From Siphonodentalium dalli (lineage: Eukaryota; Mollusca; Scaphopoda; Gadilida; Siphonodentaliidae), in the NCBI GenBank assembly GCA_032622095.1, contig CP136062.1, forward strand, positions 13,421,710 through 13,485,709: 64,000 nt of DNA, given 5' to 3'. The notes under the pieces were generated by a model that ran no database searches, had not been told where the DNA came from, and saw only the letters and a list, made by a program, of their open reading frames with translations. This document shows, in pieces, positions 23,065 through 32,047 of this stretch. Position 1 is the stretch's first letter, and each line of letters starts with the position of its first letter. The position numbers and the translations under genes are program-made.

Positions 23065-23265
23065 CTAGTTAACTAGTTCAGGCTGTCGTTCACAACGTCT
23101 CTTAGTGTTGTTTGTACTGGATACAAATTTATCACATTGGCTACAATACAACCTACCTCTCCAAATGTCAATGCAATTATGAGTGAATTCAATATGAGAG
23201 TATATATATAAGCATTTGTATCGACATGTCGTGAATCTATCGAAATATCTTACTTCTCTTTCCAA
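23065..23265 (-). CDS. Cys-rich, degenerate zinc-finger-like ORF (left arm)
   Basis: A 66-codon open frame with no ATG: it opens at a TTG. It may be an exon, or a decayed remnant. Visible motifs are CRYKC with downstream H-x5-H-like spacing, and YCSQC followed 12 residues later by RRC where a C2H2 finger would have His. The frame ends PELVN and a stop only about 80 bp before the finger/polyQ ORF on the same strand, so the two may once have been one multi-finger gene. The right-arm counterpart (25,834-26,034) is open too and differs by one residue (Ile for Arg near position 42). Confidence 0.3.
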   Translation of the reverse strand: MEREVRYFDRFTTCRYKCLYIYSHIEFTHNCIDIWRGRLYCSQCDKFVSSTNNTKRRCERQPELVN

Positions 23266-23439
23266 ATTGCGTAATAATTATGTTGAGGTTCAGTGGGTAC
23301 GTCCTATATATCCAGCTGAAGGCAGAATGGACAATTGCTTCCTCTGATGTGCAGTTAGTTTGAATCAGTAAACATATGCACATGATTGTGTCTGTGCAAC
23401 TTGAAACAATACAATTAAAATCTGGTCGTTTTCGGCGGC

Positions 23440-23467
23440 GGCCGTAATGCGCATGTCAACGCCGCGC

Positions 23468-23506
<39 letters not shown>
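23440..23506 (+). repeat. GGC/CGG repeat tract (left arm, inner)
   Basis: A second copy of the aatgcgcatgtcaacgccgc plus GGC-run composite, here with about 12 GGC units, followed by ggttaaggatttagtca as in the outer copy. Confidence 0.85.
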
Positions 23507-23507
<1 letters not shown>

Positions 23508-23656
23508 TAAGGATTTAGTCACAAATATGGCTTGTTTCCATTCATCGGAAAACTATGGGGGTAAGGTGGTGAGCGCCACCGAAAAAAGCAAGTGAGCGAG
23601 GGAAAAAAGAGAAAAATAACATGACAAGTGGTACATAGTACAATTTATTATATTAA

Positions 23657-23719
23657 CTATTCACTGTCACTTTCGTCCGAATTGTCATCACTTTCGTCAG
23701 ATGTGTCATTTGTTTCCAT
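23657..23719 (-). CDS. Acidic mini-ORF or C-terminal exon (left arm)
   Basis: A 20-codon ATG frame made almost only of Asp, Glu, Ser, Asn and Thr, ending DESDSE. The frame is open further upstream (PLLEKF before the Met), so it may be the end of a spliced exon. The right-arm copy (25,371-25,436) keeps frame with one extra GAC codon. It lies just downstream of the Bcl-2-like stop. Acidic Ser-rich tails are typical CK2 substrates; function is unknown. Confidence 0.3.
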   Translation of the reverse strand: METNDTSDESDDNSDESDSE

Positions 23720-23748
23720 GAACTTTTCTAGCAATGGTCTGTACTTTA

Positions 23749-23779
<31 letters not shown>

Positions 23780-23786
23780 ATTGATA

Positions 23787-24368
23787 TTAATATGTTTGCC
23801 AATAATTTACACATCCATGAATCGATCTGAAAACATTATGGTTCATTGTCAACATTTTTGACGAGTAGTTGTCAATATTTAGACATTCCTGGAAGAAATT
23901 ATCCCAACTGCCTTCCCGTTCGACCCATTGGTCAGTGTATAATGTCACGATAGTGTGTGCCCATTGCACAATTTCGCTGACCAATGAGAAGTCGTTGTCT
24001 TTGTATGCTTTTAAACACATTTTTCCTGTGAACAGGAATGCAGCCATTATTCTCTCCCATGTGTAGGGGCCATCTTCCCGAAATATATTGTCCAACAAGT
24101 CACTAAATATATAGGGAAAATGATCCCTATCGCAATTGTCCAATTTCCCTGTCAGCTCATTTAACAGCCACATGTTATAATTTTCCAGCTGTTGAAGTAT
24201 TCTTCTTGTGCAGTCACGTATTTCATCTAACTCTGATAAATAAAAGTTATTAGTGTCTGGGTAATGAAAGCCGTTTCTCAGAATGATATGCCTGACATAA
24301 CTTTTCATCAAATATTTCGTAACTGCGCCAACTTCCATACTGTTCAATTTCTTGAGCTGTGTATCCAT
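23787..24368 (-). CDS. Bcl-2-like protein (left arm, intact)
   Basis: An ORF of 193 codons from the Met at 24,368 (a Met five codons upstream precedes an Ile run of microsatellite origin). Bcl-2 proteins control mitochondrial apoptosis by binding BH3 peptides in a groove. BH1 is seen at residues about 98-118 (DGPYTWERIMAAFLFTGKMC): Trp, Arg and the aromatic-Ala-Phe-Phe core are kept, but the family's NWGR reads TWER. BH2 is at about 148-160 (WVEREGSWDNFFQ). A weak BH3-like segment is at about 49-63 (EIRDCTRRILQQLEN). There is no clear C-terminal membrane anchor. It is encoded in one exon inside a mobile element, like captured viral Bcl-2 homologues. Anti-apoptotic action is inferred. Confidence 0.7.
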   Translation of the reverse strand: MDTQLKKLNSMEVGAVTKYLMKSYVRHIILRNGFHYPDTNNFYLSELDEIRDCTRRILQQLENYNMWLLNELTGKLDNCDRDHFPYIFSDLLDNIFREDGPYTWERIMAAFLFTGKMCLKAYKDNDFSLVSEIVQWAHTIVTLYTDQWVEREGSWDNFFQECLNIDNYSSKMLTMNHNVFRSIHGCVNYWQTY

Positions 24369-24400
24369 TATTATTATTATCAACAGTCCCTTTATTATGT

Positions 24401-24666
24401 TGAGTCAGCTAACCAATCAAAATGCATGATATTAACGTGTTCCGACATGTTTCATTTCTAATTTTAGATGTTAAATGTGCCGACATTGTTCTTTGTTGTT
24501 GTAAAAAAATTGGCGCGGCGGCAGTGAGGGGGGTGATGGGGGCCGCACGCGCGCCAATTGTTTTACAACAACAAAGAACAATGTCGGCACATTTAACATC
24601 TAAAATTAGAAATGAAACATGTCGGAACACGTTAATATCATGCATTTTGATTGGTTAGCTGACTCA
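24401..24666. promoter_or_regulatory. Central divergent promoter candidate with CCAAT and AP-1 sites
   Basis: Both arms carry an inverted-CCAAT/AP-1 pair upstream of the Bcl-2-like gene: TGAGTCA (24,401-24,407) with AACCAAT (24,411-24,417) on the left, and ATTGGTT (24,650-24,656) with TGACTCA (24,660-24,666) on the right. The loop between the arms is G-rich (24,518-24,549). Genes in the two arms read away from here, so this would be a divergent promoter. Confidence 0.4.
24518..24549. other. Loop (centre) of the palindrome
   Basis: About 32 bp not inverted, containing gaggggggtgatggggg. It lies between attggcgcg and cgcgccaat, where the two arms meet. Confidence 0.8.
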
Positions 24667-24693
24667 ACATAATAAAGGGACTGTTGATATTTT

Positions 24694-25300
24694 ATGTCTG
24701 ACGTAGAAGGGAAAAAAATAATAATGGATACACAGCTCAAGAAATTGAACAGTATGGAAGTTGGCGCAGTTACGAAATATTTGATGAAAAGTTATGTCAG
24801 GCATATCATTCTGAGAAACGGCTTTCATTACCCAGACACTAATAACTTTTATTTATCAGAGTTAGATGAAATACGTGACTGCACAAGAAGAATACTTCAA
24901 CAGCTGGAAAATTATAACATGTGGCTGTTAAATGAGCTGACAGGGAAATTGGACAATTACGATAGGGATCATTTTCCCTATATATTTAGTGACTTGTTGG
25001 ACAATATATTTCGAGAAGATGGCCCCTACACATGGGGAGAGAATAATGGCTGCATTCCTGTTCACAGGAAAAATGTGTTTAAAAGCATACAAAGACAACG
25101 ACTTCTCATTGGTCAGCGAAATTGTGCAATGGGCACACACTATCGTGACATTATACACTGACCAATGGGTCGAACGGGAAGGCAGTTGGGATAATTTCTT
25201 CCAGGAATGTCTAAATATTGACAACTACTCGTAAAAAATGTTGACAATGAACCATAATGTTTTCAGATCGATTCATGGATGTGTAAATTATTGGCAAATA
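24694..25300 (+). pseudogene. Bcl-2-like gene copy, broken (right arm)
   Basis: The same gene as at 23,787-24,368, inverted. One extra G after 'acacatggg' at about 25,037 shifts the frame inside the BH1 region, and a C-to-A change makes a TAA at about 25,232. The second half, including the BH2 motif WVEREGSWDNFF, is readable in the shifted frame (24,989-25,234). The 5' end differs from the left copy: an Ile run is replaced by a segment that adds a different upstream Met and SDVEGKK. Unable to give full-length product as it stands. Confidence 0.7.
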
Positions 25301-25370
25301 TATTAATATCAATTGTGTGTATATATATATATATTATATATTAAAGTACAGACCATTGCTAGAAAAGTTC

Positions 25371-25436
25371 ATGGACGAAACAAATGACACATCTGACGAA
25401 AGTGATGACAATTCGGACGAAAGTGACAGTGAATAG
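25371..25436 (+). CDS. Acidic mini-ORF or C-terminal exon (right arm)
   Basis: The counterpart of 23,657-23,719, with 21 codons because of an in-frame GAC insertion after the Met. It ends DESDSE. The indel keeps the frame, which is compatible with past coding use but could be chance. Confidence 0.25.
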   Translation: MDETNDTSDESDDNSDESDSE

Positions 25437-25585
25437 TTAATATAATAAATTGTACTATGTACCACTTGTCATGTTATTTTTCTCTTTTTTCCCTCGCTCA
25501 CTTGCTTTTTTCGGTGGCGCTCACCACCTTACCCCCATAGTTTTCCGATGAATGGAAACAAGCCATATTTGTGACTAAATCCTTA

Positions 25586-25589
<4 letters not shown>

Positions 25590-25631
<42 letters not shown>

Positions 25632-25672
25632 GCGCGGCGTTGACATGCGCATTACGGCCGCCGCCGAAAACG
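25590..25672 (+). repeat. CCG repeat tract (right arm, inner)
   Basis: About 12 CCG units, then ggcggcgcggcgttgacatg and catgcgcattacggcc. Mirror of 23,440-23,506. Confidence 0.85.
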
Positions 25673-25833
25673 ACCAGATTTTAATTGTATTGTTTCAAGT
25701 TGCACAGACACAATCATGTGCATATGTTTACTGATTCAAACTAACTGCACATCAGAGGAAGCAATTGTCCATTCTGCCTTCAGCTGGATATATAGGACGT
25801 ACCCACTGAACCTCAACATAATTATTACGCAAT

Positions 25834-26034
25834 TTGGAAAGAGAAGTAAGATATTTCGATAGATTCACGACATGTCGATACAAATGCTTATATATATACT
25901 CTCATATTGAATTCACTCATAATTGCATTGACATTTGGATAGGTAGGTTGTATTGTAGCCAATGTGATAAATTTGTATCCAGTACAAACAACACTAAGAG
26001 ACGTTGTGAACGACAGCCTGAACTAGTTAACTAG
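25834..26034 (+). CDS. Cys-rich, degenerate zinc-finger-like ORF (right arm)
   Basis: Inverted copy of 23,065-23,265, open over the same length and ending PELVN. It opens at a TTG, so an ATG-initiated product is doubtful. Both arms have Arg-Cys where the second half of a C2H2 finger would place His, so the change precedes the separation of the arms. Confidence 0.25.
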   Translation: MEREVRYFDRFTTCRYKCLYIYSHIEFTHNCIDIWIGRLYCSQCDKFVSSTNNTKRRCERQPELVN

Positions 26035-26061
26035 TCCACCACGTTTCCCTTGTTTCTGTTC

Positions 26062-26069
26062 TATATAAA
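26062..26069 (+). promoter_or_regulatory. TATA-like box before the finger/polyQ ORF
   Basis: TATATAAA lies 47 bp before the ATG at 26,116. The same sequence is present in the left arm upstream of 22,983. A second TATA-like sequence, CATATATAAGAG, is at 26,460 with no ORF recognised after it. Confidence 0.3.
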
Positions 26070-26115
26070 TATAGGTGCATAGAAGAACGCTCGATTTCAC
26101 TGATTATATAGGAAA

Positions 26116-26190
26116 ATGAAGTATCAATGTGAAGAGTGCTTAAGTGTCTATGCTTGGCAAGATAGTTTGAAGCGTCATATCAAAGTTTAA
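26116..26190 (+). pseudogene. C2H2/polyQ ORF, truncated by a stop (right arm)
   Basis: Identical to the left-arm finger until its last zinc-ligand spacer, where AAA has become TAA (26,188-26,190). The frame stops before the second His. The downstream CAA repeats (26,200-26,300) would continue in frame and are longer than in the left arm. Confidence 0.55.
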
Positions 26191-26357
26191 CACACGCCTT
26201 CAGAACAACAACAACAACAACAACAACAACAGTATCATCAGCCACAACAACAACAACAACACCAACAACACCAACAACAACAACAACAACAGTATCATCA
26301 CTGACTAAATCCTTAACCGCCGCCGCCAATTTCTTTGCATGCCATAGGATTATGTAG

Positions 26358-26403
26358 TTGCCGCCGCCGCCGCCGGCGGCGCGGCGTTGACATGCGCATT
26401 ACA

Positions 26404-26441
<38 letters not shown>
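26358..26441 (+). repeat. CCG repeat tracts (right arm, outer)
   Basis: Inverted partner of 22,677-22,755: a GC palindrome, gacatgcgcattacagcc, then about 12 CCG units. Confidence 0.85.
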
Positions 26442-26559
26442 GGGCGGCTGGTCGACTCGCATATATAAGAGAATGCATTGGCACAGGATAAAAAAAATCC
26501 CGACTTCCGACTGGATTTGATATAGCGGGTCACATTTATGACTAAATCCTGAATTTTGT

Positions 26560-26760
26560 TTAATTTTTGAAGTTTTTTGAAATTTGTGAAATTTGTGAAA
26601 TTTGTGAAATTTGTTAAGTTTTTGAAATTTTTGAACTTTTTGAAATTTTTGAAATTTTTGAAATTTTTGAACTTTTTGAACTTTTTGAACTTTTTGAACT
26701 TTTTGAACTTTTTGAACTTTTTGAACTTTTTGACCTTTTTGAACTTTTTGGAAGTTTTCA
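26560..26760 (+). repeat. tttttgaac microsatellite (right arm)
   Basis: Reverse complement of the left-arm ttcaaaaag array, with a different copy number and different drift. Confidence 0.85.
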
Positions 26761-26779
26761 ATGCGAGTGTCACTTTAAC

Positions 26780-27115
26780 ATTATCCCACAGTGTGCGCCA
26801 TGTGTTACTTTAACATTCATCCATAGTGAGTGTCACTTTAATAATCATCCCCCGTGAGAGACTAGTATCCCTTTAATATTCAAGACTGAAGCTACCCCAC
26901 CGAGATCATCACGTGATATACATGTAGATAATATACCATTCATATGGAGAAATCTGGATATAACCAGCGGGTCATGTCCGGACATGTCCAACCGGTACAA
27001 ATAGACCGACGCGTGGGCGGAGAATATAGGTCAAACTGTCTAGACTGGAGTACTGCATATAGGTCGTGTACTTCGGATTATGCTAATTAGCAGCCAAACG
27101 GGCGGGGTATCATCA
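26780..27115. promoter_or_regulatory. Right subterminal region
   Basis: Mirror of 21,983-22,330, with the same iterons, the E-box ATCACGTGAT, and the p53-type pair at 26,970-26,989 (GGTCATGTCC then GGACATGTCC). It ends GGGGTATCATCA at 27,115. Confidence 0.5.
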
Positions 27116-27121
27116 CATTAT
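27116..27121. repeat. 6-bp target-site duplication (right)
   Basis: CATTAT, the second copy of the left-flank hexamer, after which the satellite monomer resumes in register (tattagtcttg). Confidence 0.85.
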
Positions 27122-27258
27122 TATTAGTCTTGTTCGTATTGTGTCATTGTACGCGTATTCACGGATCACGGATGACCATTATTATTAGTCTTGTTTGTAT
27201 TGTGCCATTGTACGCGTATTCACGGATCACGGATGACCATTATTATTAGTGTTGTTTT
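27116..27258 (+). repeat. 54/61-bp satellite, block 2 (short)
   Basis: About two and a half monomers follow the palindromic element, in register with block 1. The block ends where 'ttattagtgttg' passes into unrelated sequence. Confidence 0.9.
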
Positions 27259-29180
27259 ATGGTGCCCACATTCATAGTGAGCAATGTTTTATAGAGCCCA
27301 TATACAGAATGAGCAGGTGATGCCACAGTGTCCTGGGCCCACAAACAAGGTACCCCGCCTTGCTCACCGGAAGCTTATATTATGCTAATGATGAACAGAC
27401 ATTCTGCCGTAGGAGCAGTTTTAGCCAGTCAAAAATAAAAATAGTGTAAATAAAATTGTAGAGAATCCTGAATATCATGAATTGATTACACGATGGTATA
27501 CACTTACAAAGCCCAAAATTTACAACTATAAATTCAACAACAGTCGTAGTCAGGTTATATTGTTTATATAAACATCGGAGGTGCCCTTGTTGTTAGCGGG
27601 AGGTATCGGAATCCACCGAGATCGCATCGGGCGCATACATTGCTATATTTTACATATTTTCGCGTTATCATATGTGTATTTTACATATTAAATATAGTAT
27701 ACACAAATTATGGCATCCAGGTGAGACATACAAATCTCTCGCGGAAAACAGACGCAAACGGACGGACGGGCGGACTGACTAAACGGCAGACATTGAATGT
27801 CGGCCACAAAACGTTATCCTACATTATATATTAAATATATATATTAGCGTCTTTTATGCGTGCAAGGAGTTTGACTGTTGGAGTCCGCAATATTTATAAC
27901 AAATAACGCTTTTTAATTATATGCATATATGTGCGTGTTTACCTGCTTGTATTTTTGGGTCTAAAGTTCCCGTCTTTGTAAAACAAGTGCGTTTATCATG
28001 TACGCATATACAAACCATAACCATTCATACTTGGGTATGAATGTTTCACTTCATATACTCATTAAAAGATATCAACATTGACAATTAATTATCGAATAAT
28101 CCACACACTATCGTGGAAGGTTATTTCGTTTCTTTGACCAAGGGAGGTCCCGTTGTTTGATTACCTATAATTCCGTAAACAAATAAATAACTCATAGATG
28201 AACCACTCTTTATATATAATACAGTAGCTTAACAGTCTGGGAAACAAAGCTGATACATGTAGTAAGCATTTTTACACGACAAGACAACATGCGTTATCAT
28301 ATATGTGTATTTTCTATATTAAATATCGGTATACACATACTAATGACATCCAGGTGAGACATAAAAATATATCGCGGAAAACAGACACAAACGGACGGAC
28401 GGGCGGACTGACTAAATGGCAGACATTGAATGTCGGCCACAAAACGTTATCGAATTATCCACACATTATCGTGGAAGGTTATTTCGTGTCCTTGATCAAG
28501 GGAGGTCCCGTTGTCTGATTACCGGTACCCATAAATCCCGTATAAAAATAAATCATAGATAAACCACTCTTTATGTAATGCAGTAGCTTTGGCTATGCAT
28601 GTAGTAAGTATCTATATATCACACGACAACTTGTATATTTTATATTTGTCATGATATATAGGGCTGTTGTCAGTAAGTAATTAAATTACAAACCTATACA
28701 TATGATATGGTAAACGCTCTTTATATAGAGTATATAACAGTTATGTATATAGGGTACATCGGCTGGGATTGTGTTCAAAGTTCCCATGCATACAATTTGT
28801 TATCGTGATAGCAGACAAAAACGTGGGCCATCCCACATACAGGTATACAATCAACCATCCATAAGTTAAATGGTTTGTTGGTTAACGGGTCCTGTTTCTA
28901 AAGTGGTGTTGACATGTGGAGCTATGTAAACATGTCATATTTACTGTATTTGAGTGTTTATTTTTTGAGTGTTTATTTTTTGACTTATCGTACTAGCTTG
29001 ATAACACAGAAGGGATCAATTGTTTGGAAAATGTTTACTAAGTCCTTTTCCGAAATCATATTTTTGTATCGAAAGTTGGTCCTATAAAAAAAGGTGTTTG
29101 GCCACAGCAGCTCATCAGGTACACTTCTGGTCTTTAACAAATATAAAGCAATCTGTTATTTCATATGTGGTTTCGGGAGT
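27259..29180. repeat. Unclassified block inside the satellite, with internal duplication
   Basis: AT-rich sequence without coding support. Two segments each occur twice. One is gcggaaaacagacgcaaacg-type with 'gacggacgggcggactgac' (27,655-27,830 and 28,290-28,450). The other is 'ccacacactatcgtggaagg' with 'aagggaggtcccgttgt' (28,095-28,165 and 28,450-28,520). Two partial copies of one repeat in direct order explain this best. No terminal repeats or target duplication were found. Confidence 0.55.
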
Positions 29181-32047
29181 ATTGTGACATTGTGCGCGTA
29201 TTCACGGATCACGGATGACCATTATTATTAGTCTTGTTTGTATTGTGCCAGTGTGTGCGTATTCACGGATCACGGATGACCATTATTATTAGTCTTGTTT
29301 GTATTGTGCCATTGTGCGCGTATTCACGGATCACGGATGACCATTATTATTAGTCTTGTTTGTATTGTGCCAGTGTGCGCGTATTCACGGATCACGGATG
29401 ACCATTATTATTAGCATTGTTTGTATTGTGCCATTGTGCGCGTATTCACGGATCACGGATGACCATTATTATTAGTCTTGTTTGTATTGTGCCAGTGTGC
29501 GCGTATTCACGGATCACGGATGACCATTATTATTAGCATTGTTTGTATTGTGCCATTGAGCGCGTATTCACGGATCACGGATGACCATTATTATTAGTCT
29601 TGTTTGTATTGTGCCAGTGTGCGCGTATTCACGGATCACGGATGACCATTATTATTAGTATGGTTTGTATTGTGCCAGTGTGCGCGTATTCACGGATGAC
29701 CATTATTATTAGTCTTGTTTGTATTGTGTCATTGTGCGCGTATTCACGGATCACTGATGACCATTATTATTAGTCTTGTTTGTATTGTGCCATTGTGCGC
29801 GTATTCACGGATCACTGATGACCATTATTATTAGTCTTGTTTGTATTGTGCCATTGTACGCGTATTCACGGATCACGGATGACCATTATTATTAGTCTTG
29901 TTTGTATTGTGCCATTGTGCGCGTATTCACGGATCACTGATGACCATTATTATTAGTCTTGTTTGTATTGTGCCAGTGTGCGCGTATTCACGGATGACGG
30001 ATGACCATTATTATTAGTCTTGTTTGTATTGTGTCAGTGTGCGCGTATTCACGGATCACTGATGACCATTATTATTAGTCTTGTTTGCATTGTGCCAGTG
30101 TGCGCGTATTCACGGATGACCATTATTATTAGTCTTGTTTGTATTGTGTCATTGCGCGCGTATTCACGGATCACGGATGACCATTATTATAGTCTTGTTT
30201 GTATTGTGCCATTGTGCGCGTATTCACGGATCACGGATGACTATTATTATTAGTATAGTATGTATTGTGCCAGTGTGTGCGTATTCACGGATGACCATTA
30301 TTATTAGTCTTGTTTGTATTGTGCCATTGTGCGCGTATTCACGGATCACGGATGACCATTATTATTAGTATGGTTTGTATTGTGCCATTGTACGCGTATT
30401 CACGGATGACCATTATTATTAGTCTTGTTTGTATTGTGCCATTGTGCGCGTATTCACGGATCACGGATGACCATTATTATTAGTATGGTTTGTATTGTGC
30501 CATTGTACGCGTATTCACGGATGACCATTATTATTAGTCTTGTTTGTATTGTGCCATTGTGCGCGTATTCACGGATCACGGATGACCATTATTATTAGTC
30601 TTGTTTGTATTGTGCCATTGTACGCGTATTCACGGATCACGGATGACCATTATTATTAATATGGTTTATATTGTACCATTGTACGCGTATTCACGGATGA
30701 CCATTATTATTAGTATAGTTTGTATTGTGCCATTGTGCGCATATTCACGGATCACTAATGACCATTATTATTAGTCTTGTTTGTATTGTGCCATTGTACG
30801 CGTATTCACGGATGACCATTATTATTAGTATATTGTTTGTATTGTGCCATTGTGGGCGTATTCGCGGAAGACCATTATTATTAGTCTTGTTTGTATTGTG
30901 CCATTTTACGCGTATTCACGGATGACCATTATTATTAGTATTGTTTGTATTGTGCCATTGTGCGCGTATTCACGGATCACGGATGACCATTATTATTAGT
31001 ATAGTTTGTATTGTGCCATTGTTCGCGTATTCACGGATGACCATTATTATTAGTCTTATTTGTACTGTGCCATTGTACGCGTATTCACGGATGACCATTA
31101 TTATTAGTATATTGTTTGTATTGTGCCATTGTGGGCGTATTCACGGATGACCATTATTATTAGTCTTCTTTGTATTGTGCCATTGTACGCGTATTCACGG
31201 ATGACCATTATTATTAGTATTGTTTGTATTGTGCCATTGTGCGCGTATTCACGGATCACGGATGACCATTATTATTAGTATGGTTTATATTGTGCCATTG
31301 TTCGCGTATTCACGGATGACCATTATTATTAGTCTTATTTGTACTGTGCCATTGTACGCGTATTCACGGATGACCATTATTCTTAGTCTTGTTTGTATTG
31401 TGCCATTGTACGCGTATTCACGGATGACCATTATTATTAGTATGGTTTGTATTGTGTCAGTGTACGCGTATTCACGGATGACGGATGACCATTATTATTA
31501 GTATAGTTTGTATTGTGCCATTGTACGCGTATTCACGGATCACGGGTTACCATTATTATTAGTATGGTTAGTATTGTGTCAGTGTACGCGTATTCACGGA
31601 TCACGGGTGACCATTATTATTAGTCTTGTTTGTATTGTGTCATTGTACGCGTATTCACGGATGACCATTATTATTAGTCTTGTTTGTATTGTGCCTGTGT
31701 CCGCGTATTCACGTATCACGGATGACCATTATTATTAGTCTTGTTTGTATTGTGTCATTGTACGCGTATTCACGGATCACGGATGACCATTATTATTAGT
31801 CTTGTTTGTATTGTGTCATTGTACGCGTATTCACGGATCACGGATGACCATTATTATTAGTCTTGTTTGTATTGTGCCATTGTGCGCGTATTCACGGATC
31901 ACGGATGACCATTATTATTAGTCTTGTTTGTATTGTGTCATTGTGCGCGTATTCACGGATCACGGATGACCATTATTATTAGTCTTGTTTGTATTGTGCC
32001 ATTGTACACGTATTCACGGATGACCATTAGTATTAGTCTTGTTTGTA
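29181..32047 (+). repeat. 54/61-bp satellite, block 3
   Basis: About 50 monomers of the block-1 family. Several subtypes alternate (gtcttg, gtatgg and gtatag after 'attatta'; tgtgcgcg versus tgtacgcg). Local runs of one subtype suggest recent local amplification. It is cut at 32,047 by a retrotransposon. Confidence 0.95.

Larger units (their letters stand above)
21983..27115. mobile_element. 5.1-kb palindromic element with long inverted arms and Bcl-2-like genes
   Basis: The ends are TGATGATACCCCGCCCG and its exact reverse complement. The left arm (21,983-24,517) and right arm (24,550-27,115) are near-identical inverted copies around a loop of about 32 bp. Each arm carries, from the centre outward, a Bcl-2-like gene, an acidic mini-ORF, a Cys-rich ORF, a C2H2/polyQ ORF, GGC-repeat blocks, a ttcaaaaag microsatellite and a GC-rich terminus. 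A 6-bp target duplication flanks it, inside satellite DNA. That duplication length and the long TIRs are known for Polinton/Maverick/adintovirus-type and IS3EU-type elements. No integrase, transposase, PolB or capsid gene is seen, so it is non-autonomous, rearranged or of a new type. Confidence 0.85.

Noticed and set aside
24409-24658. Overlapping 78-residue frames on both strands at the palindrome centre
   Set aside because: They are mirror images created by the inverted arms and cross the loop. No start or domain evidence.
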